A stretch of 64,000 nucleotides of DNA from positions 1-64,000 of the forward strand of contig QVLQ01000005.1 in assembly GCA_003545705.1 (NCBI GenBank). Reading direction: 5' to 3'. The stretch is from Acidomyces sp. 'richmondensis' (lineage: Eukaryota; Ascomycota; Dothideomycetes; Mycosphaerellales; Teratosphaeriaceae). The position numbers and the translations under genes were made by a program. Under the pieces are notes generated by a model. That model did not search any database, was not told where the DNA came from, and saw only the letters and a program-made list of their open reading frames with translations. How positions within the stretch are numbered: the stretch's first letter is position 1; each line of letters starts with the position of its first letter. Of this stretch, positions 31,085 to 41,591 are shown piece after piece.

Positions 31085-32073
31085 GATCGCCTCGGTCACC
31101 TACGATTTCACTTTCGGCGTTCTCAGGGACATTGCTTACGGCAGGCCGCTTAGCTTTGCGATTGCTAATGAAGTCCCGTGGAGATATGATCAGATAACTT
31201 CTGATTACCTCCAGATCCTTGAAAGTTAACCCGGCCTCCCTAGGATCCGTTGACTTTTCTCGACGACTCTTGGGCAAGCATAGGCAGCCCCAAAGCTCAC
31301 CGATGAGGCTAGCATAGACCTAATGCTCAAGTTTATTTGCAAAGCCATTTCGGAAAGATATGGAGCAGACGGGAAGGTGCAGATTAAATTGCTCGGGAGT
31401 TTTGTGTCGGACCGATTGAGCCAGCTACAGTGTGAGGTGGAAGCTAACTCACAGATAATTGCCGGACCCGATTCGATGACGGCACTGCTTTGATCAATAT
31501 TGTGCCTTCTAGTCGAAACTCCTTGCACATAGGCCAGATCGAAAGTTGAAATTGGCAATGCAGTTTTGGGGGGGCGGGGGAGGGGGCAGGGGCAAAGTCG
31601 ATCTTCTGATCCGGTTATTACTCATTCCAAAAGTATAAGCTTTGAAATACCTCAATACGGTCCTATAGGGGAGGCTTTCAAATTGATCCACCGCTGTTCG
31701 ACCTGAAAAGCAAGCTTGCGCCGCCCCTCAGGGTGGTGACATGATCAATTGCGTTTACTTTTCCGGAGGAATTGAGACCTCCAGGTGCGATGGTGACATT
31801 TTCCACGGTATCGATATCTTTGGGTGAGATGTAGATCTCTTTCGGCCAGATCTTCGGTTGGGTGTCGATGTTGAGGCGCACCGGAAGTATTATCAACCTG
31901 TCGATGGGGTCTTCGGATCGGGCAGATATTTGTGTCTTGTGGAGCATTTTACCATGATGGAATTGCATAAAACTATCTTCGAGGTATCTCTCCAGGCGTT
32001 TCAATACCCAAGTCGAAACAAAACCATTTCAAAGCAATTAGCTGATAAGAAATTTCGATTGGCCCATTGCTGA
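31085..32073 (+). pseudogene. Cytochrome P450 pseudogene
   Basis: Pieces of a fungal P450 are recognisable in order on the plus strand but in changing frames. First comes TYDFTFGVLRDIAYGRPLSF (helix C/D region), then LLGSFVSDRLSQLQCEVEAN followed by SQIIAGPDSMTA (I-helix AGxDS/T motif, near 31400-31485). Next are LSDLKSKLAPP and DIFGEDVDLFRPD-like fragments (around 31690-31850). Last is VFGSGRYLCLVEHFTMMELH, the heme-binding loop with the axial Cys, at about 31905-31965. Stops, small indels and a G-rich tract (31568-31600) interrupt the frame. The N-terminal membrane anchor is not seen. It resembles pisatin-demethylase-like P450s; it is dead. Confidence 0.8.
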
Positions 32074-32257
32074 TCCCATGGGCGGAAATCGATACTCACG
32101 CTCGCGCCGTGCATGTTCAGTTCATTATGAACTTAATTTTGCATTTGTGCGTAATTCAAGAAAACCCGCACAAAGGCGCAATGCTTCACGAGAATCTATC
32201 GCGCCTGCTCTAACCGGCCTTGAGACTAGTCATGATAGAGACATCGGCTGTCCATTC

Positions 32258-33229
32258 CTATAAGGCATGTTCATGCTTCATAGCCTCACTGATCCCGTCT
32301 TTGATCTTTTTCGTCTCCTCGTCGCTCAGCCTCTGCAGCGGCCGTCTCGGGTATCCGCCGTATCCAAACTCTAGTTCAATGGCCGCCTTGGTACCTGCAA
32401 TGGCCGCCTTGGTCAAAACCCAGTCGCCCGCAGACAGGACCTTCTGCAGCTCCATCGCCTCCTGATATTTGCCCTCCTTCCACAAATTCCAAACCTTAAC
32501 GCACAGTTTCGGCATCACGTTGGCACCACCGGCGATGATTCCAGAGCCGCCCGAGGCAGCAGTCTGTATGGTAAAGTCGGCGATCCCGCCAAACGCCATC
32601 CATCCCGACCCTGCGGACTTGACTGAACATGCATTGGTGGCGGTGGCAACGCGAGTCAGCTTGCCGGTGTTTGCATCTGTGAATTTGGCGCCGCACACCT
32701 TGCCTTTGGTTGCTTCTGCCAGGCGGATCATGAAGTCCGAATCCATATCCACCCCGGACACCGCGCCGGGGTAGTTATATAGCACAATTGGAAGCGGCGA
32801 AGCCTCGGCCACCGCGGTATAATAGTCGAAAATCATCTTCTCCGATACTTGGGCTCGGTAATAGGATGGCGGGAGGATGAGTGCATACTCTGCTCCCGCC
32901 GCGGCTGACTCTTTGCACAGATCAATGGTCAACCTCACACTGTTTTCTGAGCATCCCGCCAGAACCACCACATCCTTGAAACCGGCTTCGTCCAACGCTT
33001 CCCGGGTGGCTTTCGTCACCGCCGTCTTCTCGTCGCGAGTCAAGTGCACAGCTTCGCCGTTCGAGCCCATTGTAACGAGGCCGACAAGCCCCGCTTTCGC
33101 CAGGCGCACCGCGTGCTTCTTGATCGTCGGAATGTCCAGATCTTCGCTTTGCTTGTCAAAGAAGGTCATGGTGGGAGCGTAGATGCCATCCCGAAGCGGG
33201 CGCCGGGAGGAGGTGCCATTGGTAGCCAT
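32258..33229 (-). CDS. Dihydrodipicolinate synthase-family aldolase
   Basis: A single-exon gene of 323 residues starting at ATG 33229 (MATNGTSS). It is a (beta/alpha)8 class I aldolase: VTMGSNGEAVHLT corresponds to the substrate-binding GTTGE loop, the catalytic Tyr lies in VLYNYPG, and the Schiff-base Lys in GAKFTD. The family contains DapA, 4-hydroxy-2-oxoglutarate aldolase and the fungal L-threo-3-deoxy-hexulosonate aldolases that cleave keto-deoxy sugar acids to pyruvate and an aldehyde. In a fungus, lysine is not made by DapA, so a sugar-acid or hydroxyproline role is more likely. It is divergent from the oxidoreductase at 33857, sharing a 627-bp promoter region, which supports a common pathway. 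Confidence 0.88.
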   Translation of the reverse strand: MATNGTSSRRPLRDGIYAPTMTFFDKQSEDLDIPTIKKHAVRLAKAGLVGLVTMGSNGEAVHLTRDEKTAVTKATREALDEAGFKDVVVLAGCSENSVRLTIDLCKESAAAGAEYALILPPSYYRAQVSEKMIFDYYTAVAEASPLPIVLYNYPGAVSGVDMDSDFMIRLAEATKGKVCGAKFTDANTGKLTRVATATNACSVKSAGSGWMAFGGIADFTIQTAASGGSGIIAGGANVMPKLCVKVWNLWKEGKYQEAMELQKVLSAGDWVLTKAAIAGTKAAIELEFGYGGYPRRPLQRLSDEETKKIKDGISEAMKHEHAL

Positions 33230-33856
33230 AATCAAGATTTTCGATGCTCAACTTGAGATGGGGCGTAATGCAAGGTTGATATTGGGCAACAGGACCACGC
33301 GGGAGGGGCAGTTTAAGAGCGGGTGTGAAAAAGATGTGAGATGGTTGTGGAACGGGTATAAGGTGGTGTGAAGATGGGTTTGAGCTGTGTGTGAGATAGA
33401 AGAGAAGATGGAGGAATGAAAATGCTCACCTGTACCCCCGCTACGGCAAAACTTCACCTCGTGGGCAACGCGCTCCAGAACTTCCATGGACCGACAACAT
33501 CCGCTGTGTTTTGGGGGTTTGGGGGGTTCATCCTGGGTCGGTGTTTGCATCGGCTCGTATATCACGGGTTTGCGGCGAAAATGGTCTCCGACTGGTGGAA
33601 GAATTGACACTTCCACGAATAAAAGAGGAGGTGAAATCAGCCCCGCTAGAAAAACACATCTGTGCCGAATACGGATGCGGGACATTGATGTTCCTGGACC
33701 ATCAATTTGCCGTCCATTAGGTTTTTGAATGGTTGTGATGGTCCTGGAGAAACAAGGCTTTCCTCGTTAACGTAAGTGAGTTAGGCATCGGTTTCGTTCT
33801 TTCTCTCTCTCTCTCTGTCTCTCTTGTACCAATACAATCGAGAAACAGCGACAATC
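33230..33856. promoter_or_regulatory. Shared promoter region of the aldolase and oxidoreductase
   Basis: A 627-bp divergent interval. A CT-repeat tract (33799-33826) lies just before the oxidoreductase start, like the pyrimidine leaders of other fungal genes. A 145-codon open frame on the minus strand (33248-33685) has no recognisable domain and probably belongs to the aldolase leader. Confidence 0.5.
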
Positions 33857-35161
33857 ATGGCACCCCTCAACGTCTGCATGGTGGGGACGGGCGAGTATAC
33901 AACTGGATTCGTCGGCGGAGGGGCATCTGGCAGCGACAAGAAGGTCGGGGTTGTTGGCCTAACTCTCTTCGACCTTCGCCGTCGAGGCAAAGTGGGTAAG
34001 CTTTCCATGGTTGGAGTCTCCGGCAACAAATTCCCAGCCATCAGAGAACACCTGCGCAAGAACATCAGCGAGGCATATAACGGCCTGGACACCTCGTTCG
34101 ACTCATACCCTGGCGAGGATGAACGGGATCCAGATGCCTACAAGAAGGCCATTGATGCCCTTTCACCTGGCGACGCCATCACCATCTTCACTCCCGACTC
34201 GACACACTACCCCATTGCCCTTTATGCCATCCAACGAGGAATCCACGTGCTCATCACAAAACCGGCGGTCAAACACCTGCGGGAGCACCAGCACCTCCTG
34301 GAGGAGAGTAGGAAACACAATGTCTTCGTTTACATCGAGCACCACAAGCGATTCGACCCGGCATACGCGGATGCTCGCAATCGCGCGGTCAAGGGCAGTC
34401 TGGGTGAGTTCAACTACTTCTACAGCTACATGTCCCAACCCAAATCACAGCTAGAGACCTTCAAAGCCTGGGCGGGTAAGGATAGCGACATCTCGTATTA
34501 TCTCAATAGCCATCACATCGATGTCAACGAGAGCATGGTGCCAGATTACCGGCCGGTACGAGTGACGGGCTCCGCATCTAAAGGCATTGCCACCGATCTC
34601 GGGTGTGTGCCTCAGACGGAAGATACTATCACTTTACTGGTGGACTGGGAGAAGAAAGACGGGTCCGGTCGGCGAGCTACAGGCGTGTACACCGCATCCT
34701 GGACTGCTCCACAGAAGGCCGGTGTGCATTCGAATCAGTATTTTCATTATATGGCCTCCAAAGGCGAGGTACGGGTGAATCAGGCGAAGCGCGGATACGA
34801 TGTGACGGAGGATGAAAGCGGATTGACGTGGTGTAAGTCGGGTCACCGCCGTATCAATACGTGACAGACATCACTAACTCTAGCACCAGACAACCCTTTC
34901 TACATGAAGTATGCACCAGATGAAGAAGGCAATTTTGCCGGCCAGGGAGGTTACGGATACATTAGTTTTGAGAAATTTGTCGATGCGTGCCAAGCACTGA
35001 AAGAAGGCAGGGCCACCCTTGACGACCTTGACAAGAGAGGCTTGCCGACACTAAAGAATACAATGGCGACGGGTGCAATACTGGAGGCCGGCAGGATAAG
35101 TTTGGACGAGAAGCGTTCAGTGGAGGTTGTGGAGAAAGATGGACAATGGAGCCTGAGATAA
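33857..35161 (+). CDS. Gfo/Idh/MocA-family NAD(P)-dependent oxidoreductase
   Basis: Two exons (33857-34832 and 34884-35161; intron 51 nt) give 417 residues. The N-terminal Rossmann fold starts MAPLNVCMVGTGEYTTGF (a GxGxxx-type nucleotide loop). IFTPDSTHYPIALYAIQRG and HVLITKPAVKH follow, the latter the EKP-like motif (here TKP) with the catalytic-region Lys. The C-terminal alpha/beta domain carries NSHHIDV, matching the family's active-site His helix. These enzymes oxidise sugars, sugar acids or inositols. Flanked by an aldolase and a TDT transporter, it may oxidise a sugar-derived substrate that the aldolase later cleaves; this is inference from context. Confidence 0.88.
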
Positions 35162-35181
35162 ACCCATTTGTCATTGAACTG

Positions 35182-36571
35182 CTAGCTGGCTTTCTGTCTT
35201 CCGTTCTGCACCGGTCTGCTCGCGCCCAGAAGTTTTCCTGTCCAAATGTCTCTCAGTGTGAAGACCCAGTTGATGAGGTAATCCACAAACAAGAAGATCA
35301 AGGTTCCCGCGGCCAGAACTCGGAATATTGGCGAATCCATCTCCTCAGCGAACGATATCCAAACCGTATTCACCGTTGCCACGGGAAAGATGGTGCTCCA
35401 CCACACCAGAGAGTACTTGTGTTGTTTTTTGAACGCCACTTCCAATATCACGTAAAGACAGAAGCTCGCAAACAGTAAGCCAAGGCCGAGGAAAAACAGG
35501 CCGAGAAGTGTGCCCATCGTAGCGCATATTTCACCGGCGTTAGCTTGCAAAAATGTTCCCCTCCCATACGCCCCAAAATGCTGTCTTGCTGCAATTCCCA
35601 AGAGCTGTACGGCTGCCGCCGTTTGCCCGGAAGGTCCGACGAGGATAACAAGGGACGGTGTCATCTCCGCAGGGGGGAGACCGTGATTCATCAGCCGCAC
35701 AAAGTAAGCAGCATAAATTAAGACGGCAGCCCAGAACCCCAGTCCAGTGAATATGTACGAGAATATGATGATTGGTATGGCCAATCGGGAATTCACATTT
35801 GCCGAATCGGTAACAATTAAAGCTCCTGCGACTGCATCTGTGGTGGTGCCAACAAATGGCAACACGAGGGCAGGCGGGACGGTTTCACTGGTGAGAACAT
35901 TTGTCTTTGAGAACACAATAATCACAGTGACGGCGACCACCCCCATGACCAATGTGCCTGCCCACCACATGACGTAGGCGGCAAGAAAGAAGCCATGCCC
36001 ACCCCATGTGGCATTCGACACAGTGACTCCGACCTAAAAGACTGTCAGCGTGACACACTTGCTATGCAGATACAAACTGACTTGTGCGCAAAGAGTGAAC
36101 CAGGCAATGGGAATAGCGCCAAGCATTGAGAGCTCTAGAGGGTTCGTCTTGCACAGGTTGACGACCAATGATGGATAAAGAAGGCATCTGAGGCCGAAGA
36201 CGATAAAAAATACGGTGAAAAGGATAATATTAAACACAAAAAGGACAGAAGAGATAATTCTCAGGCCATAAAACTGCCGATCATTAGTACTTAATGTCGA
36301 GTCCTCAACAAGAGAGAAAGCTACTACCTGATACGGCAGTTGGTGCATTAAAATCGATATAATGCCAGTATTCATGGAGATTGTGAACCTATATCAAGTC
36401 AGATCGATAACAATTATAGTTCTAATACCATGGATCAGACCATATAGCACTAAAATTCTCGATAATAGCTGAGCAAGATCGCCGGGTCTGTAGCGTCTTG
36501 TTGTCTCTACTTTCTTCACTGCCGCGTTCAACATCTTCGGGTCTGTTATTGCTGGAAGCTTTGGTCTTCAT
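35182..36571 (-). CDS. TDT/SLAC1-family transporter (C4-dicarboxylate/malate or sulfite type)
   Basis: Three exons on the minus strand (36571-36429, 36388-36082, 36033-35182) encode 433 residues. The introns are 40 and 48 nt, the first unusually short. About ten hydrophobic helices are evident. WFTISMNTGIISILMHQLPY marks the first helix of the Mae1/Ssu1 family. GFFLAAYVMWWAGTLV, TPSLVILVGPSGQTA and WWSTIFPVATV are further typical segments. The family exports or imports malate, other dicarboxylates or sulfite at the plasma membrane. The gene converges on the oxidoreductase with only 20 bp between stop codons, so their transcripts overlap. Confidence 0.88.
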
Positions 36572-37345
36572 CTGTTGCTGAATAGAGGATTGCGATGTGC
36601 TGCTCAGACCTTCTCGTGCGGAAATAAGGACAGTTCAATTGCAACTTAGACCGAGCAATGCAATAAGTATTCTGTTGGTCATCTAATTGGGAAACCGGTG
36701 CAATTGTCCCGTAATTTTCGAACACTTTGATATAAGTAGCTGAATAACACTGTATCTGATGCATACGTTTTCGGCAAAGTCAAGGTATAAAAGAGTGACA
36801 TACTCGAGCGGTTGATGCGCATATATCGGCGAACACGTTGCCGCGGGTTACAGACAAAAATGGGAATGATGTCAGAGCCGCTGCATCGAAAACGTACACC
36901 GTACACATATAAATTTTTCACTTCCACCATGATAATTCTAACGTTATCTCATAATAACATTGAGTATCCAACATTCGTGGGCAAAGCTCAATATGGGTCC
37001 TTAGGCACTGAGATTTACATGTAAGAAGAGAAAAATTATGAAACTGCAGTAGGGGCTGCCCTTAAGTATTGTAAAATGGATAGAGAACAGAGTGATGACT
37101 CGTGGAGAAAAATCACCAGGTCCTCCCTCTTGCTGACGATCCTAATGGACACACTTCTTCAATAATGAAATCCGGGACCGTAGCCGTGTCCACGACAGGT
37201 ATATGCTAATATTCTCCGCGCCCTCAAACCTCTGCTTCATGTTGGTACTTTTCATCGTCACCATCAAAATGTCGTTACAACACCTTACTTTGCGTGATAT
37301 GAGCTTTGATTATGGTTGAGCGACGAAAACCTTACCAAATCCAAC
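36572..37345. other. Intergenic region upstream of the TDT transporter
   Basis: About 770 bp, AT-rich. It should hold the transporter promoter near 36572-36900. No gene recognised. Confidence 0.5.
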
Positions 37346-38115
37346 TTATGCAATGGCAGCATCCCAAGCTTCACCCCACTGCTCAAGAAATGGACCTCTC
37401 GAAACCAATATTCTCTGTCCTTCTAGCTGCAACATTCTGTGTTCGACAAATTTGATAAGATCCATAGTATCGCTTCTTTCTTCTATATACACTACCTGAT
37501 GTCGAATCATAGTTTGCTTTAGGCAGAGCAGGGACTTAGTCTGCCTGGGCAAGAATAAAGGAGTGCGAAGCCTGGGTTTATACCGTTGCTCCCACACATG
37601 TGGAAATGCGGCGTCTTCATGATACCTAGCTATCAAGATTATGTGCCCACTGTGTTCAATCGCCAAAATACTCGATGTATAACGTGTATTGGCACATGCT
37701 TACGGTGATCCCATGTGGATGAATACGTCGATTTGACCAAATACGGTTAGGTTGTTCGCAATTCGCCGTTAGATATTCTCGGGTCTGAACGAACTCAAAA
37801 TGGTCAGTCTTTGGTGCTATCTTCATAAGATTACAAATGCAGTACTTTTACAGCCCATCACAATGACGAGATCACTCATTACTAAAGCAACCCGAACCGC
37901 TGCTCCATCAAATGGGCACGTAGCAATGCTGTAATTATCGTTTCCCCAGCCTGAAACCCCTTGTTTTCCAAATTTCCGTACGGGACCAAGAGATCATGTA
38001 TTTCATTCAAATTTTCGGGCTTGTAACATAGTCCACCTGCTCCTGGATTGCCCAGGAGACATTTTTCCTGCAGTAGAGTGAAAAATATCTTCTCGCACAA
38101 TGCAGTACGCTGCAT
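37346..38115 (-). pseudogene. Unidentified coding relic or intron-containing gene
   Basis: Two protein-like stretches lie in the same direction: 38115-37882 (ATG start; LLGNPGAGGLCYKPENLNEI) and, without an ATG of its own, 37666-37346 (GHIILIARYHEDAAFPHVWE, then HRMLQLEGQRILVSRGPFLE and QWGEAWDAAIA before a stop). A third piece, RRIANNLTVFGQIDVFIHMG, lies between them (about 37710-37770). They could be exons of one gene or a pseudogene with frameshifts. I do not recognise the family, and no domain can be named. Confidence 0.4.
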
Positions 38116-39935
38116 ATGTACATTTTCGATATTTATCTTTCATCTTTGTTTTGGAATCCTCGCTAAAGCCTTCGTATCCCTCTTAAGAAGACGTTGGCCT
38201 TTTCGATACCTGATCGGACGATAATGACAGCAAAGACCACCTCACACAACTTCGACTTGATTGCATCCGGTCCAGGAGCAATAAGTCGAGCAATAATGCA
38301 AGTTCCAAAGACACGATTTGCTTCGTTAGTGAGTTTGGCCAATTAATCGTGTACATGTCCATGAGGTAGCAAAGAAATATAGCGCTAAGAATAGGAACAA
38401 AGGCACAAACCGCGGTCTATTGAGGAATTGAAATAATTACTTCGTTCATGAAGAGAGCTTTGATGCCCACGGAATATCGTGTAGTATGTGAAGAGCTATA
38501 AATACTAAACGATTGTCAAATTTCACCTATGCAAAATCGCTGGAATCAAGAATTTGTTCATTCTAGATTGAAGAATGAATTCTGCGAAGTTAAATCATTT
38601 ACAACTCTTTGGCTTTGAGACTATGAGTCCAGCTGGGCTTCTAATAAATAAACCAATCTATTTAACTTTTGTCTTTAGACCGCAAGGATTCTTTTTTTTC
38701 CCCCAAGAGGCATTTACAATCAATAATCACGTGTCGAAAAGCCTGCTTGAATGTAGCAAAATCACAATTCATGGATGTTGGGCTACGCATTGGTCTTACT
38801 CCCGCGTTGTTCCAGAAACAGGTTGTGATTGTTTAAAGACCCAAAAGTTGCGCGTGAGGATCCACCAACCCTTAAATTGCACACTGGAGAAAACAGCGAG
38901 GCGGCGCGTTTATTCAAGCCACTGGCAGCAGATTATCCTTGTTTGGGAGGGTAGTGAAACAGCTTCCCACTACGGGTGTTGCAATGCGTTTATACTTTGG
39001 CCTCTAAAAATCCAGCCAACTCAATATTGAACGTTCAAGAAATATGGCAAAATTTTTTATGAATGGAAAGAATGCTGAATAGTCTGAATCAATTTTGCCG
39101 GTATAGCATTGCAGTGTTACACCAGTGAGAATTCAGATTATTGTGCCGTCACTTATTCCACCCTGGTAATTGGCGGTGTCGGTTGTTTGCGAGATGGCAA
39201 ACAACATCAAGTTCGAAACAGTATGCGCAAAAAAACACGCTGCCTTCTTCTCATCACCGGACTGCTCCTCACCCAAGCATGTTGCCGAAAGAACGGCGAA
39301 AGTTGCAAGGTATTACCGGCTAGGAGTGAACATCTTCACGAATATCATGCTCTCGAGATTTGAGATGAAAACTAGGCCTCCTCACTGTTGCACTTGACTG
39401 AGCAATCGGGCGAATTCATCAGAAGCTCGAGACGTGATAGAGACGGAAATGAGGAAGAAAACTCTTATGTAGTCGGTATCTGCCTCAATCTGGAGCATAT
39501 TCTCAAAGTCGTGGTTTATATTTAGACGTCTGCTCCGTGCTGGATCTCCTGGACATTCCCCGCTGCATTCGGCAGTGTTTTTGAAGGTGGGTCTTGCCGA
39601 CTCACAAGAATCTACGGATACCGTGCCAAATCCAATAATCCAGCTCATTTCGGCTGGTTTCTGTGCTGAGGGATTAGGGAATAAATGCAACATTCGCTGT
39701 ATTTGGTAATAAAAAAAGAAAAAATAAACGAATTAGTCGCGAAAGGTCGGGTTATGGGCTTGCCCTCGATTTCGTGATTTCATTATAGTCGGCAAAGCTA
39801 TCGCATAGAGATCTCTCTCGCCCACTCATCCTTGGTATTGAAGCTCACTGCCATCCTTTTACTCATCATTTCAATGTGATGCGGACTTCTAAAGGGTCTT
39901 TTTCTAGAAATACCAATGGCGCCATATCTGCAGAA
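38116..39935. other. Gene-poor stretch
   Basis: About 1.8 kb without a gene I can support. A 151-codon plus-strand frame (38575-39030) and a 103-codon minus-strand frame (39382-39693) have no recognisable features. Parts could be decayed genes. Confidence 0.45.
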
Positions 39936-40568
39936 TCAATTCTGTCGGGGTTTCACAATTCCATCATGGACAATATAGTAGACAATGGTGCTGTCGTCGT
40001 CCAATGTTGCAAGGACCAGGCGCTTTGGTTGTCTCAAGCGCCATGACTTGGGCTCGGAGTCAGGCGAATTAGTAGCTACAAGCTCGTCAAAGATGCCAGG
40101 GTGCGATAAATTTGATAACAAAGAGGTATCTGGTTTTTGTACGTATTGAAATGGGTCAATTCCGAGATCATCTGGAGGCACAAGAGAGATGTTATCAAAA
40201 ACATCGGCAAGACGACGAAGCGTCCATGGCTCCCGCAGGTGGCTTGGGAGCACCCATTCTCTCTCATTTTCTAAATCTGGCAGTCCAGACTTCCCAGCTG
40301 CACGTTGTCGCTGCAGTATTTCGATCTGCTCGTCGGGATGAAGGTATAGCCTATTTGGTGGCATACCAGAGATCATCGGCCGGGGCAATGTCTGATCATA
40401 ATGCACACGAATATCGGACCAATTATGCTGGAAGCGGAGGTTATGTGCGACTTGTAATGCCAGTTGGTGTGCTTGTGGCGAATGCGCCGACCCGTTGGGT
40501 AAATTATTGTTAAGCATCAAAGATTGCAGTGGAGAGGCGGGACAGCCGCGCACGTGATCTTTACTCAT
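39936..40568 (-). CDS. SEN15: tRNA-splicing endonuclease subunit Sen15
   Basis: The fungal Sen15 core is clear: ALQVAHNLRFQHNWSDIRVH, RPMISGMPPNRLYLHPDEQI, EREWVLPSHLREPWTLRRLA and the highly conserved end KRLVLATLDDDSTIVYYIVH-DGIVKPRQN. Sen15 is a structural subunit that pairs with Sen34 in the heterotetramer removing tRNA introns. ATG 40568 (MSKDHVRGCPASPL) gives 210 residues, the usual length; the frame is open further upstream to 40736, but that extension is not Sen15-like. It is a single-exon gene with no damage. Confidence 0.88.
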   Translation of the reverse strand: MSKDHVRGCPASPLQSLMLNNNLPNGSAHSPQAHQLALQVAHNLRFQHNWSDIRVHYDQTLPRPMISGMPPNRLYLHPDEQIEILQRQRAAGKSGLPDLENEREWVLPSHLREPWTLRRLADVFDNISLVPPDDLGIDPFQYVQKPDTSLLSNLSHPGIFDELVATNSPDSEPKSWRLRQPKRLVLATLDDDSTIVYYIVHDGIVKPRQN

Positions 40569-41591
40569 CGTGCGCGGGAAGATATGAGCAAAGCTCTCTG
40601 GGCGAATTGTGATAACCTCTGCAGTGACAAGGTGAGTGTGATAAACTTTCCGAGAGACAGTTGAGTCGCTTGTGAAATGAATTGGGAATGAAGAAATCGC
40701 TGTTTGAAGTTGAAGCAATGATTCGGAGCAAAGCAAATCTGCGGCATAGCGGCCGCCATCCGGCCGCTCTTTCCGGTCATCGGTCTATTCTTGTATCGAA
40801 GACCTGACATGCACCCAGTGTCTGCATATATAATGAATATTATATGGACATTTACGCGCCACCTCTCTTCTGCTATAATTGGGGGGATATTCAGAGAAGT
40901 TTTTTGACGTTCCGGAATATATGGGAAAGGGAAACTAGAGATAGTATCTCCTCCGGTCGATTGGTAAGTAATGAAAGGACTTTCAAATGTCATATAATGA
41001 GGGCTTACCTTTTTGCATTTTGGCAACATGGCCGAGGAAGACTGGATGATAAACAGCATTCCGGAATGCGTAGCAGAACAGATTTGTGGTGTTGTCAGTG
41101 GATGATATTACCAAATGCAGTCACCGAAAGATTCCGGCAGTTATATTCGTGGATGAATACATGCCGATTACATCTGCTACGAATGTGCCACTAGCACGGC
41201 CCAACTATTGGATGGAAGCCTTTAAAACCTATCATTTCGCAGCTCTTCATGCTGAGATGTTTTAATCGTACAATGAACATTTGTAAAGACATTACCATTA
41301 GCTAGAAGTACGCGTGCAAAGCGTCAGAAGGTTTGATGGCGGATCGTAGTAGGAAAAACGATGAAACAATTCAAACATCAAAGCGGAATCAACGCTTGAG
41401 ATTCTTAATACTACTTATTGCAAAACGTTCCTTAGCCATGTTTGTCTTCAGGAACACTGACTGGTATGAAAGTTTTCCCCAGCAACAAAAACACTCTGCA
41501 GCAAAACCATATGTTCCAGATCATCAGAGCTGATTTTTTTCCAATGTCTTCTAATGCTACAAAACTCGCCTTTACCAAAGCCCTGTTGATG
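40569..41591. other. Intergenic region between SEN15 and the next gene
   Basis: About 1.0 kb, containing the SEN15 promoter and the terminator of the gene at 41592-42845 (both genes are on the minus strand). Only short open frames are present. Confidence 0.5.

Noticed and set aside
33248..33685. 145-codon minus-strand frame upstream of the aldolase
   Set aside because: Likely the aldolase leader; no domain.
28286..36571. Secondary-metabolite gene cluster
   Set aside because: An OYE enzyme, a P450 relic, an oxidoreductase and a transporter occur together, but there is no PKS, NRPS, terpene cyclase or cluster regulator in the window.
38575..39030. 151-codon plus-strand frame
   Set aside because: AT-rich surroundings, amino-acid content unlike a folded protein family I know, and no neighbours to support it.
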